Assembly (NCBI GenBank): GCA_965242855.1
Contig: OZ251509.1
Span: 2,480,001-2,544,000, forward strand
DNA length: 64,000 bases
Direction: 5' to 3'
Source of the DNA: WTGU01 sp965242855
GTDB lineage: Bacteria > Pseudomonadota > Alphaproteobacteria > UBA828
Shown here in pieces: positions 52,276-61,030 of this stretch (positions are counted from its first letter, which is position 1; every line of letters begins with the position of its first letter). Position numbers and translations under genes: made by a program. Below the pieces are notes generated by a model. It was not told the origin of the DNA. It made no database searches and saw only the letters and a list, made by a program, of their open reading frames with translations.

Positions 52276-53353
52276 CCGCCGCTCCGCCCGCGGCGAGGCG
52301 GCGCGACCGCGAGACCGCGAGCGGCGAGACGGCGGGACCGAGCGGGCCACGAGCGGGCGCATCGTCGCGCTGTCCGGCGGCGTCGGCGGCGCCAAGCTGG
52401 CGCTCGGGCTCGGCGCCGCGCTGGAGGATGCGGACGGCCTCGCCATCGTCGCCAACACCGGCGACGATTTCGACCATCTCGGCCTGACGATCTGCCCGGA
52501 CATCGACACCCTGCTCTACACGCTCGCCGGCCTCGCCTGCCCGGAGACCGGCTGGGGGCGGGCCGGCGACAGCCGCGCCTTCATGGACGCGCTGGCCGCG
52601 CTCGGCGGCGAGACGTGGTTCTTCCTCGGCGACAAGGACCTGGCCCTCCACGTGGAGCGCACCCGCCGGCTGCGGGCCGGCGAGAGCCTGAGCGCGGTCA
52701 CCGCGGCGTTCCGCGCGCGCCTCGGCATCCGCCCGCGCATCCTCCCCATGAGCGACGATCCGGCGCCCACCGTCGTCGAGACGCCGGACGGCCCGCTCGC
52801 GTTCCAGCATTATTTCGTGCGGCAGCGCTGCGCGCCGCCGGCGCTGGGCTTTCGCTACCACGGCGCCGGGCCGGCGCGGGCCGGCGCGGCGTTCCTCGAC
52901 GCCCTGGCGGCGCCCGGCCTCGCGGCCGTCGTCCTCTGCCCGTCGAACCCCTACATCAGCATCGACCCGATCCTGGCGCTCCCCGGCGTGCGCGCCGCCC
53001 TCGCCGCCTGCCGGGCGCCGGTGGTCGCGGTCTCGCCCATCGTGGGCGGGCGGGCGCTCAAGGGGCCCACCGCGAAGATGATGCGGGAGCGCGGGATCGA
53101 GCCGGGCGCGGCGGCGGTCGCCCGCCACTACGCCGGCCTGCTCGACGGCTTCGTGATCGACGAGGAGGATCGCGCGCAGGCGCCGGCCATCGAGGCCGGC
53201 GGCCCCGCCGTCGCCGTCGCGCGGACGGTGATGACCACGCGACCGGAGAAGGAAGCCCTCGCCCGCGCCGTGCTCGCCTTCGCGCGGCGCCTCGCTTCCC
53301 GCGCCGGGGCCAGGCGCGCGGTCAGTCCTCCGCCTTGTTGTAATCCCAGGTGA
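52259..53353 (+). CDS. cofD: 2-phospho-L-lactate (or phosphoenolpyruvate-type) transferase CofD
   Basis: A 364-residue enzyme that joins a phospho-acid moiety to 7,8-didemethyl-8-hydroxy-5-deazariboflavin (Fo), forming F420-0 or its precursor. Family motifs: RIVALSGGVGGAKLALGLG, VANTGDDFDHLGLTICPDIDTLLYTLAG, RILPMSDDPAPTVVET, and CPSNPYISIDPIL. The first 33 residues (MTSSVSRRSARGEAARPRDR...) are a basic extension not found in typical members; a later start is possible. The substrate arm (2-phospholactate, PEP or 3-phosphoglycerate) cannot be told from sequence. No cofC, cofG/H appear in the window. Confidence 0.92.
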   Translation: MTSSVSRRSARGEAARPRDRERRDGGTERATSGRIVALSGGVGGAKLALGLGAALEDADGLAIVANTGDDFDHLGLTICPDIDTLLYTLAGLACPETGWGRAGDSRAFMDALAALGGETWFFLGDKDLALHVERTRRLRAGESLSAVTAAFRARLGIRPRILPMSDDPAPTVVETPDGPLAFQHYFVRQRCAPPALGFRYHGAGPARAGAAFLDALAAPGLAAVVLCPSNPYISIDPILALPGVRAALAACRAPVVAVSPIVGGRALKGPTAKMMRERGIEPGAAAVARHYAGLLDGFVIDEEDRAQAPAIEAGGPAVAVARTVMTTRPEKEALARAVLAFARRLASRAGARRAVSPPPCCNPR

Positions 53354-53807
53354 GCCAGTCCCGCGGCGTGATGGTCACGATGGTGCGGCCTTCCGCCATG
53401 ACGGGTTCGGCGTATTTGTCGGCGTCCGCCGGGCCCAGCGCCTTCTTCAGGACGGCGAGGGTGACCTCGCGGATCAACGCCTCGTCGCGGGAGAGCGTGG
53501 CCGTGCCGCGGCACATGATCGCCCAGGCGCCCGCCGCCAGCCCCCGGGCTCCCTCGTCGACGCGCGGGTCCCGGTCGATCAGGATGGAGACGCGCGGGTC
53601 CCGCGCCAGGTTCTTCAGGTGGATGCGGCCGGCGCCGAGCGTGAGACGGAACGCGCGGCCGTTCCAGTCGAACCAGATCGGCGTGAGATGGATCATCCCG
53701 TCTTCGCGATAGCTCGCGAGCCGGGCCAGCGTGCTCGCCGCCAACCGCTCGTCGATCTCCTCCCTGGAAAGGGCGTTCTCCGGCGTCGCGGTGGTCTTCG
53801 AACTCAT
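53322..53807 (-). CDS. PPOX-class F420-type oxidoreductase
   Basis: A 161-residue split-barrel protein, MSSKTTATPENALSREEIDERLA. LARLASYREDGMIHLTPIWFDWNGRAFRLT and RIHLKNLARDPRVSILIDRD match F420-dependent PPOX proteins. It ends in RDWLTWDYNKAED. It is convergent with cofD and overlaps its last 32 bases. It sits at the end of a 1472-codon open frame that is otherwise the shadow of the ABC gene; only this part is a real protein. Confidence 0.85.
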   Translation of the reverse strand: MSSKTTATPENALSREEIDERLAASTLARLASYREDGMIHLTPIWFDWNGRAFRLTLGAGRIHLKNLARDPRVSILIDRDPRVDEGARGLAAGAWAIMCRGTATLSRDEALIREVTLAVLKKALGPADADKYAEPVMAEGRTIVTITPRDWLTWDYNKAED

Positions 53808-53873
53808 GGCGTCCCCTCGGGCAAGGCGTGGCGGCTGCGCCCGCATGATAGCCGTTTTCCGGCGCGCGGATAG

Positions 53874-56800
53874 ATGTACTTCGACCGTCGGCTGTGGGCG
53901 TTCACCGAGGGGCTGCGGCGGCGCATCGCCTGGAGCGCCCTGCTCGCCCTCGCGTCGGCCGCGGCGGGGGTCGCGCGGCTGGCGGCGCTCGGCTGGCTGC
54001 TGGCGCGGGTTTTCCGCGGCGAGGGGCCGGACGGCCTGGTCGTTCCGCTGGCGGCCGTGGCCGCGCTCATGCTCGCCCGCGGCGCCCTCGAATATCTCTG
54101 CGCCATGGCTGCGCATCGCACCGCCGCCCTGGTGCAGCGCCGGCTCCATGCGCGTCTCCACGACAAGATCGTCTCCCTCGGGCCCGCGCATTTCGACGAG
54201 CGGCGCTCGGGCGAGACCCTCCTCGCGCTGGTCGACGGCGTGGAGCAGCTGGAGACCTGGTTCGGCGCGTATCTTCCGCGGCTCTTCGTCGCCGCGGCCA
54301 CCCCGTTCGGCATCTTCGCCTTCGTGGCCTTCCTCGATCTGCCGCTGGCCGGCCTCCTGCTCGGCTTCGCCCTGCTGACTCTCGTCGCCCCGGCCGCGTT
54401 CCACCGGTGGGACCGCAAATCGGCGGCGGCGCGGCAGGCGGCCTACGCCGCCTACGGCGCGGAGCTTCTGGATTCCGTGCAGGGGCTGGCGACCCTCAAG
54501 GCGTTCGGCCAGAGCGCCGCGCGCGGGCGCCTCCTCGCCGACAAGGCGCAGGCGCTCTTCCGCAGCACGATGTGGGTGCTGGCGAGCAACTCCGCGTCGC
54601 GGGGAATCGTCGACACGGGCATCGCCGTCGGCGCGGCGGCGGCCCTCGGCCTGGGCGCGGCGCGCGTCGCCGACGGGAGCATCGGCATCGAGGTCCTGCT
54701 CGTCGTCCTCATGATGGGGGTCGAGGTCTTCCGCCCCATGCGCGACCTGCGCGCGCTCCTGCATCAGGGGATGCACGGGCGCTCGGCGGCCGCGAGCCTG
54801 TTCCGCCTTCTCGACGCGGCGCCCGCCGTGGCGGACGCGCCCGGCGCCGCGGACGATCCCGGCCTCGCGCCGGCCCTCGCCTTCCAGGGCGTGCGCTTCG
54901 CCTATCCGGGCGGTCGGCGCCCGGCCCATGACGGCCTCTCCTTCGCGATCGCGGCCGGGGAGCGGGTGGGCGTGGTGGGCGCGAGCGGCGCCGGCAAGTC
55001 GACGATCCTGCGCCTGCTGCTGCGGCTCGACGATCCGCAGGCGGGCCGCGTCCTGCTCGGCGGGCGCGATCTGCGCACGCTCCCGCGCGCCGCGCTGCGC
55101 GCCCGCTTCGGCGTCGTCAACCAGGACGCCTGCCTGTTCCACGGCACGGCGGCGGAGAACATCCGCTTCGGCAAGCCGGACGCGCGCGCGGGCGAAGTGG
55201 AGGCGGCGGCGCGCGCGGCCAACGCCCATGAATTCATCCGCCGCCTGCCGCAAGGCTACGACACCGTGATCGGCGAGCGCGGGATACGCCTCTCGGGCGG
55301 CCAGCGGCAGCGCATCGCCATCGCCCGCGCCCTGCTCCGGGACGCGCCGATCCTGCTCCTCGACGAAGCCCTCTCCTCGGTGGACGCGGAGAACGAGGCG
55401 GCGATCCGGGAAGCTCTGGACCGGCTGATGAAAGGCCGGACGGTCCTGATCCTGGCGCATCGCCTGTCGAGCGTGATCGACGCCGACCGCATCCTCGTGC
55501 TCGCCGGCGGGCGCGTGGTCGAGAGCGGCCCCCACGACGCGCTGATGGCGGCGGACGGGGCCTACCGCCGGCTGATGGCGGAGCAGGCGCGGGACGGGCC
55601 GGTCGCGCCGCCGCCCGCCGCGCCCGCCGCGCCCGCCGCCCCGCCGCCCGAGGACGAAACGCCCGAGGACGAAACACCCGAGGGCGAAACACCCGCGCCC
55701 GCACCGCCTGCGCCCCGCGACGAGCTGCTGCGCGCCGCCGGCCTCGGCTGGTGGAGCGCGTGGGGCCGCCTGCTCCGCCTGGCCCGTCCCTTCCGCGGGC
55801 GCGTCGCCCTGGCCTTCCTGCTCGGCGTGGCGCGGGTGACGGCCTTCGTCGGCGTCGGCGCGGCGAGCGCGCTGGTGGTCGCCGGCATCAAGCAGCAGGC
55901 GCCGGTCGGCGAACTCCTGATCGCGCTCTACGCGCTGGCGCCGCTGGCCGGCCTCCTGCACTGGCTCGAATCCTGGGTCGCCCACGACATGGCCTTCCGC
56001 CTGCTGACCGACATGCGCATCGCCCTCTACGACAGGCTGGACTCCCTCGCACCGGCCTACCTCCTGCGCCGGCGCACCGGCGACGTCGTGAGCGTGGCGA
56101 CCCAGGACGTGGAGCTGGTCGAATACTTCTTCGCCCACACGATGGCGCCGGCGCTGGTCGCCCTGCTGGTCCCGACGGCGGTCATGGCCGTGCTGCTGGT
56201 CCACGGCTGGCCGCTGGCGGCGGCGCTCGCCCCCTTCGTCGCCCTGGTGGGGCTGAGCCCGTTCCTCATGCGCAGGCGCCTGGACCGGCTGGCCGGCCGG
56301 GCGCGCGAGATGCTGGGCCTGCTCAACGCCCACGCGGTGGACACGCTCCAGGGCCTGACCGAGATTCTCGCCTTCCGCCAGGAGGCGGCGCGGCGGGCGG
56401 CGTTCCTCGCCGCCGTGGCGGCGCACCACCGCGCGCGGCTGCCCTATTACCGCGACCTCACCCTCCAGACCGCCCTGATCGAGGCGGCGACGGGGCTGGG
56501 CGGCCTCGCCGTGGTGGCGGCCGGCGCCCACTGGAGCGCCGCCGGGCGGCTCGACGCGGCCCTGCTTCCCCTCCTCGCCATGCTGGCCATGGCCTCGTTC
56601 CTGCCGGTCTCCGAGATCGCCCATATCGGCCGCCAGCTCGCCGACACCCTGGGCGCGACGCGGCGCCTCCACGCCGTGCACGACGCCCGCCCGGCGGTCG
56701 TCGACGGCCCGGGCGCACGCGGCGATGCGGACGCGCCGGCGCTCGAAATGACCGACGTCGGCTTCACCTACGAGGGCGCCGCGCGGCCGGCGCTGCGCGG

Positions 56801-57482
56801 CGTCACCCTCTCCGTCGCCGCCGGGCGGGCGCTCGCGCTGGTGGGCCCCTCGGGCGCCGGCAAGACGACCGTCGCCCATCTCCTCATGCGGTTCTGGGAC
56901 CCGTCCGAGGGAGCGGTCCGCCTCGAAGGCGTCGACATGCGCCGCTGGAGGCTCGACGACCTGCGCGCGCGGATCGCCCTGGTGTCCCAGGACACCTGGC
57001 TCTTCAACGACACGCTGCGCGCCAACATCCTGATCGCGCGCCCCGGCGCCTCCGAGCGGGCGCTCGCGGAAGCGGTCCGCCGCGCCGCCCTCGAGGAGTT
57101 CGTCGCATCCCTGCCGCAGGGCCTGGACACGCCGGTGGGCGAACGGGGGACCCGGCTCTCCGGCGGGCAGCGCCAGCGCGTCGCCGTGGCCCGCGCCTTC
57201 CTCAAGAACGCGCCGATCCTGATCCTGGACGAAGCGACCTCGCATCTGGACGCGGTGAACGAGGCCCAGGTGCGCCGCGCCCTGGCGGCGCTCATGGCGG
57301 ACCGCGCCACCGTCGTCATCGCCCACAGGCTTTCGGCCGTCCGCGACGCCGACCGCATCGTCGTTCTCGCCGACGGCCGCGTCGTCGAGGCCGGGACGCA
57401 CGCGGCGCTGCTGGCGCGCGGCGGCCTCTACGCCCGCCTCGCCGCCCGCCAGCGCGGCGTCGCCGCCGGGCGCGGCCCGTGA
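53874..57482 (+). CDS. Fused four-domain ABC exporter (CydDC-like, TMD-NBD-TMD-NBD)
   Basis: A 1202-residue protein with two complete half-transporters. First TMD about residues 15-300, NBD1 with Walker A VGASGAGKST (about 368-377), signature LSGGQRQRIAIARAL and Walker B ILLLDEALSSVD; second TMD about 630-915, NBD2 with Walker A GPSGAGKTT (about 993), signature LSGGQRQRVAVARAF and Walker B ILILDEATSHLD. The linker has PEDETPEDETPEGETP repeats. The first half resembles CydD (helices with ALLDSVQGLATLKAFGQ); CydDC exports glutathione or cysteine, usually as two proteins. Fused forms occur in actinobacteria. It is next to F420 genes but the cargo is unknown. Confidence 0.85.
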   Translation: MYFDRRLWAFTEGLRRRIAWSALLALASAAAGVARLAALGWLLARVFRGEGPDGLVVPLAAVAALMLARGALEYLCAMAAHRTAALVQRRLHARLHDKIVSLGPAHFDERRSGETLLALVDGVEQLETWFGAYLPRLFVAAATPFGIFAFVAFLDLPLAGLLLGFALLTLVAPAAFHRWDRKSAAARQAAYAAYGAELLDSVQGLATLKAFGQSAARGRLLADKAQALFRSTMWVLASNSASRGIVDTGIAVGAAAALGLGAARVADGSIGIEVLLVVLMMGVEVFRPMRDLRALLHQGMHGRSAAASLFRLLDAAPAVADAPGAADDPGLAPALAFQGVRFAYPGGRRPAHDGLSFAIAAGERVGVVGASGAGKSTILRLLLRLDDPQAGRVLLGGRDLRTLPRAALRARFGVVNQDACLFHGTAAENIRFGKPDARAGEVEAAARAANAHEFIRRLPQGYDTVIGERGIRLSGGQRQRIAIARALLRDAPILLLDEALSSVDAENEAAIREALDRLMKGRTVLILAHRLSSVIDADRILVLAGGRVVESGPHDALMAADGAYRRLMAEQARDGPVAPPPAAPAAPAAPPPEDETPEDETPEGETPAPAPPAPRDELLRAAGLGWWSAWGRLLRLARPFRGRVALAFLLGVARVTAFVGVGAASALVVAGIKQQAPVGELLIALYALAPLAGLLHWLESWVAHDMAFRLLTDMRIALYDRLDSLAPAYLLRRRTGDVVSVATQDVELVEYFFAHTMAPALVALLVPTAVMAVLLVHGWPLAAALAPFVALVGLSPFLMRRRLDRLAGRAREMLGLLNAHAVDTLQGLTEILAFRQEAARRAAFLAAVAAHHRARLPYYRDLTLQTALIEAATGLGGLAVVAAGAHWSAAGRLDAALLPLLAMLAMASFLPVSEIAHIGRQLADTLGATRRLHAVHDARPAVVDGPGARGDADAPALEMTDVGFTYEGAARPALRGVTLSVAAGRALALVGPSGAGKTTVAHLLMRFWDPSEGAVRLEGVDMRRWRLDDLRARIALVSQDTWLFNDTLRANILIARPGASERALAEAVRRAALEEFVASLPQGLDTPVGERGTRLSGGQRQRVAVARAFLKNAPILILDEATSHLDAVNEAQVRRALAALMADRATVVIAHRLSAVRDADRIVVLADGRVVEAGTHAALLARGGLYARLAARQRGVAAGRGP

Positions 57483-57617
57483 CGCCGCTCCCGCCGCCCG
57501 CGCTTGCGGGCAGGGCCGCGCCGGCGCAAGGAACTTGCGCCGGTCGATCGCGCCGTCGATGAGCCGCGCGCGGTAGAGGCTGCGGATTTCCGGGGGTTTG
57601 GCGGGAGACAAGGCCGG

Positions 57618-57703
57618 TGCCCGCGCCCGGATTCGAACCGGGACGACTTCGAGAAGTCGGCGGATTTTAAGTCCGCTGCGTCTGCCACTTCCGCCACGCG
57701 GGC
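57618..57703 (-). tRNA. tRNA-Leu (anticodon UAA)
   Basis: 86 nt on the minus strand. The acceptor stem pairs GCCCGCG with CGCGGGC. The anticodon arm is GCGGA-CTTAAAA-TCCGC, giving UAA at positions 34-36. A long variable arm (GACTTCTCGAAGTC) is present, as needed for leucine tRNA. The T-arm reads CCGGTTCGAATCCGG. CCA is not encoded; the base after the stem is A, then CC. Confidence 0.95.
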
Positions 57704-57743
57704 CCGGCGGACGATAGAAGCGCCCGCCCGCCACGGGCAAGAG

Positions 57744-58505
57744 TCACCGGCGGGGCGGCGTCTCCGGCGCGCCGCCGAGTTCCCGCAAGGCGGCGCAAAG
57801 CTCGGAGGCGGCGCGGGCGAGCGCGTCTTCGTCCGTCCCGCGCAGGACGAGCGTCGTGCCGAACGCGCCGTCGCGCACGAAGGGGTAGCTGCCGATCTCC
57901 AGCGCCGGGTAACGCGCCTGCAAGGCGGCGAGACGGGCCGCGACGTCGCCCTCGCCGAGCAACACCGCGACCTCGCGGGAGGCGACCCTGGCGCCCCCTT
58001 CCAGAGTCGGCGCGAGGGCGGCGAACATGCCGCGCATCACCGCCGGGATGCCGGCCAGCACGTGGACGTTCTCGACGCGGAAGCCCGGCGCCCGGCTCAC
58101 CGGGTTGTCGATCAGCTCGGCGCCCTCCGGCGTGAAGGCCATGCGCATCCGGGCCTCGTTCAACGCCCGGCCGGAGCCGTCGTAATACGCCTCGAGGATG
58201 CGCCGCGCCTCGGGATTCAACGCACAGGCGCGGCCGAACGCCCTGGCCACCGCCTCGCAGGTGACGTCGTCATGGGTGGGGCCGATGCCGCCGGTCGTGA
58301 ACACGTAGTCGTGGGCCGCGCGCAGCGCGTTCACCGCCGCCACGATCGCCGCCTCCTCGTCCCGCACCATGCGGACCTCGGCGAGGACGATGCCGAGCGC
58401 GGTGAGCCGGCGCGCGAGCCAGGTCACGTTCGCGTCTTCCGTGCGGCCCGACAGGATCTCGTTGCCGATGACGATCACGGCGGCGGTGACGGCGGCTTCC
58501 GGCAT
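57744..58505 (-). CDS. CinA-like molybdopterin-binding domain protein
   Basis: A 253-residue protein. The N-terminal domain starts VTAAVIVIGNEILSGRTEDANVTWLARRL, followed by the family core YVFTTGGIGPTHDDVTCEAVARAFGR. This is the MoaB/MogA-like molybdopterin-binding domain of CinA. The C-terminal nicotinamide mononucleotide amidase domain is absent; instead EIGSYPFVRDGAFGTTLVLRG resembles the COG1058 end. ATG 58505 sits with conserved start; the frame upstream is not conserved. Role unknown. Confidence 0.88.
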   Translation of the reverse strand: MPEAAVTAAVIVIGNEILSGRTEDANVTWLARRLTALGIVLAEVRMVRDEEAAIVAAVNALRAAHDYVFTTGGIGPTHDDVTCEAVARAFGRACALNPEARRILEAYYDGSGRALNEARMRMAFTPEGAELIDNPVSRAPGFRVENVHVLAGIPAVMRGMFAALAPTLEGGARVASREVAVLLGEGDVAARLAALQARYPALEIGSYPFVRDGAFGTTLVLRGTDEDALARAASELCAALRELGGAPETPPRR

Positions 58506-58660
58506 GGCGCGGCTCTCGCTCGACGGCGGCGGGCGCGAAGGATAGACCGCCCCGCCCGCCGCCACCACCGCTTGCGGCGAAGGCCGAAGCATGGCAGGCA
58601 CGCTTCATGGACGAACGGCCTCCTTCCGCCGCGCGGGCGCACCGCCCCGGCCCGTGAATC

Positions 58661-59368
58661 GTGCGTTTCCCCGCCCCTCTGCGCCGCGCGACCCTGCTGC
58701 GGCGCTACAAGCGCTTCCTGAGCGACCACCGCCTGGCCGAGGGCGGCGGCGCCGTGACCGCCCATTGCGCGAACCCCGGCGCCATGACCGGCCTCGTCGA
58801 TCCGGGGCTGGAAACCTGGCTCGCGCCGGCCGCCGACCCCCGGCGCAAGCTCCCTTACGGCTGGAAGCTGGTGCGGGCCGGCGGCGGCCTGGTCGGAGTC
58901 GATACGGCGCTGCCGAACCGGCTCGCGGAGGAGGCGATCGCCGGCGGCGCGATCCCGGCGCTCGCGGGCTATGACGGCATCCGGCGGGAGGTCCCCTTCG
59001 GCGCCCGCACCCGCATCGACCTTCTGCTCGAGGCCCGCGACCGCGCGCCCTGCTACGTGGAGGTCAAGAACGTCCATCTCGAACGGGACGGCGCGGCCGC
59101 CTTCCCGGACAGCGTCACCGCGCGCGGCGCGAAGCACCTGCGCGCACTGGCGGCGGCGGCCGAAGGCGGCGCCCGCGCCGTGATGCTCTACGTCGTGCAG
59201 CGCGCGGACTGCGACCGCTTCACCCTCGCCGCGGACATCGACCCGGCCTATGCCGCCGCCTTCGCCGATGCGCGCGGGCGCGGCATCGAGGCGCTTTGCT
59301 ACGCCTGCCGGCTGAACACGACGGAGATCGTCGTGGACCGCGCGCTCCCGATCGAATGGGAGCCGTGA
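58661..59368 (+). CDS. sfsA: Sugar fermentation stimulation protein homologue SfsA
   Basis: A 235-residue SfsA family protein. It starts with a GTG at 58661. Motifs: RFPAPLRRATLLRRYKRFLSDH (N-terminal OB-like part), VTAHCANPGAMTGLVDPGLETWL, LLLEARDRAPCYVEVKNVHLE (D and E-x-K of a PD-(D/E)xK-like core), and FPDSVTARGAKHL. SfsA was named for a maltose-gene effect in E. coli and has DNA-binding activity; its true function is open. It is divergent from cinA, with 155 bases between. Confidence 0.92.
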   Translation: MRFPAPLRRATLLRRYKRFLSDHRLAEGGGAVTAHCANPGAMTGLVDPGLETWLAPAADPRRKLPYGWKLVRAGGGLVGVDTALPNRLAEEAIAGGAIPALAGYDGIRREVPFGARTRIDLLLEARDRAPCYVEVKNVHLERDGAAAFPDSVTARGAKHLRALAAAAEGGARAVMLYVVQRADCDRFTLAADIDPAYAAAFADARGRGIEALCYACRLNTTEIVVDRALPIEWEP

Positions 59369-59463
59369 CCGCGCGCCTTGGAACGCCGGCCGATATGCGT
59401 AGAGTGCCGCGCGGCGGGCGCGCCTTCGGGCGCGCGCCGCCCCTGGCGAAACGGACGAGGCCG

Positions 59464-60315
59464 ATGGAGAGCGATCCGAGGCGCCCGCCTGCGCATCTCT
59501 CCGCCGCCGCGAGCGGGGCGCGCGGGCCCGAGCGGAGCGTCAAGCTCCACGGGCCGGACGCCTTCGCGGCGATGCGCCGGGCCGGGCGCCTGGCGGCGGA
59601 GGTGCTCGACGCGCTGACCCCGATGGTGGAGCCCGGCGTCGCCACCGAAGCCCTCGACCGCTTCTGCCACGACTACATCGTCGCGCGCGGCGCGGTGCCG
59701 GCGCCGCTCGGCTATCGCGGCTTCCCCAAATCGATCTGCACGTCGGTGAACCACGTCGTCTGCCACGGCATCCCCGGCGGCAAGCGCCTGCGGCGGGGCG
59801 ACGTGCTGAACGTCGACGTGACGGTGATCCTCGACGGCTGGCACGGCGACACCAGCCGCATGTTCCACGTCGGCGCGCCGGGCGTGAAGGCGCGCCGCCT
59901 GGTCGACCTCACCTACGACGCCATGATGCGCGGCATCGCGGCGGCCCGCCCGGGCGCGCGGCTGGGCGACGTGGGCCACGCCATCCAGAGCCACGCCGAG
60001 GCCGCCCGCTGCGCGGTGGTGCGCGACTTCTGCGGCCACGGCATCGGCCGCATCTTCCACGACGCGCCGAACGTGCTGCACTACGGAACCCCCGGCACCG
60101 GCCTCGAGCTCCGCCCCGGCATGTTCTTCACCGTCGAGCCGATGATCAATCTGGGGACGCGGGAGGTCAAACTGCTCAAGGACGGCTGGACCGCCGTGAC
60201 GAAGGACCGCTCCCTTTCCGCCCAGTTCGAGCACACCGTGGGCGTGACCGAGGAGGGCCCGGAGATCTTCACGCTCTCGCCGCGCGGGCTGACGAAGCCG
60301 CCCTACGCCCTCTGA
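59464..60315 (+). CDS. map: Methionine aminopeptidase type I
   Basis: A 283-residue metalloprotease that removes N-terminal Met from nascent proteins. Metal ligands and flanks: NVDVTVILDGWHGDTSRMF (two Asp), FCGHGIGRIFHDAPNVLHY (His), FTVEPMINLG (Glu), and FEHTVGVTEEGPEIFT (Glu). The first about 30 residues are basic and not conserved. ATG 59464 has GAGG 5 bases before. radC starts 12 bases after its stop, so the two may be co-transcribed. Confidence 0.95.
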   Translation: MESDPRRPPAHLSAAASGARGPERSVKLHGPDAFAAMRRAGRLAAEVLDALTPMVEPGVATEALDRFCHDYIVARGAVPAPLGYRGFPKSICTSVNHVVCHGIPGGKRLRRGDVLNVDVTVILDGWHGDTSRMFHVGAPGVKARRLVDLTYDAMMRGIAAARPGARLGDVGHAIQSHAEAARCAVVRDFCGHGIGRIFHDAPNVLHYGTPGTGLELRPGMFFTVEPMINLGTREVKLLKDGWTAVTKDRSLSAQFEHTVGVTEEGPEIFTLSPRGLTKPPYAL

Positions 60316-60326
60316 CCGCCGACGCG

Positions 60327-61016
60327 ATGACGGAGAAGCCCCACTACCACGGCCATCGCGAGCGCCTGCGGCGGCGCTTCGCCAAATCGGGCGCCGACGC
60401 GCTGGAGGACCACGAGCTGCTCGAACTGCTGCTGTTCGGCGCGCGCCCGCGCGGCGACATGAAGCCTCTGGCGAAGAAGCTGCTCGCGCGCTTCGGCGGC
60501 GTCGGCGCGGTGCTGGGCGCCGACCGGACGGCCCTGAAGGAGGTGGACGGCGCCGGCGAGGCGGTGGTCCACACGCTCAAGCTCGCCGAGGCGCTCGCGG
60601 TGAAGACCCTCGAGGACAAGGTGATGGAACGCCCGGTCATCGCTTCGTGGCAGGCGCTTCTGGATTACTGCCGGCTGCGCCTGGCGCACCGCCCGACGGA
60701 GCATTTCCGCGTGCTCTACCTGAACAACCGCAACGCCCTGATCGCCGACGAGGAACAGCAGCGCGGCACCATCGACCGCGTGCAGCTCTACCCGCGCGAG
60801 GTCATCAAGCGGGCGCTCGAACTCGGCGCCGCCGCCGTGATCCTGGTGCACAACCACCCGTCGGGGGACCCGCAGCCCTCCCGCGCCGACGTCGACATGA
60901 CGCGGGAGGTCGCCGCCGCCGGCGCCAAGCTCGGCGTCGCCGTCCACGACCATCTGGTGATCGGCCGCGCGGGCCACGTCTCGTTCCGCAGCAAGGGCCT
61001 GCTGCCCGGCGGCTGA
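60327..61016 (+). CDS. radC: RadC-family JAMM/DUF2466 protein
   Basis: A 229-residue protein. N-terminal HhH-like region (DHELLELLLFGARPRGDMKPLAKKLL), then the JAMM domain with VILVHNHPSGDPQPSRADVDMTR, the metal-binding HxH-x(n)-D set. Despite its name, a role in DNA repair is not well established. It starts at ATG 60327, 12 bases after map, and converges on the hydrolase gene. Confidence 0.93.
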   Translation: MTEKPHYHGHRERLRRRFAKSGADALEDHELLELLLFGARPRGDMKPLAKKLLARFGGVGAVLGADRTALKEVDGAGEAVVHTLKLAEALAVKTLEDKVMERPVIASWQALLDYCRLRLAHRPTEHFRVLYLNNRNALIADEEQQRGTIDRVQLYPREVIKRALELGAAAVILVHNHPSGDPQPSRADVDMTREVAAAGAKLGVAVHDHLVIGRAGHVSFRSKGLLPGG

Positions 61017-61030
61017 CGGCGGCCAGCCCC

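Noticed and set aside
53322..57740. A 1472-codon open frame on the minus strand
   Set aside because: Apart from the last 162 codons, which are the PPOX protein, it is the antisense shadow of the ABC exporter, with Arg/Gly/His-rich sequence of no family and no start near the tail.
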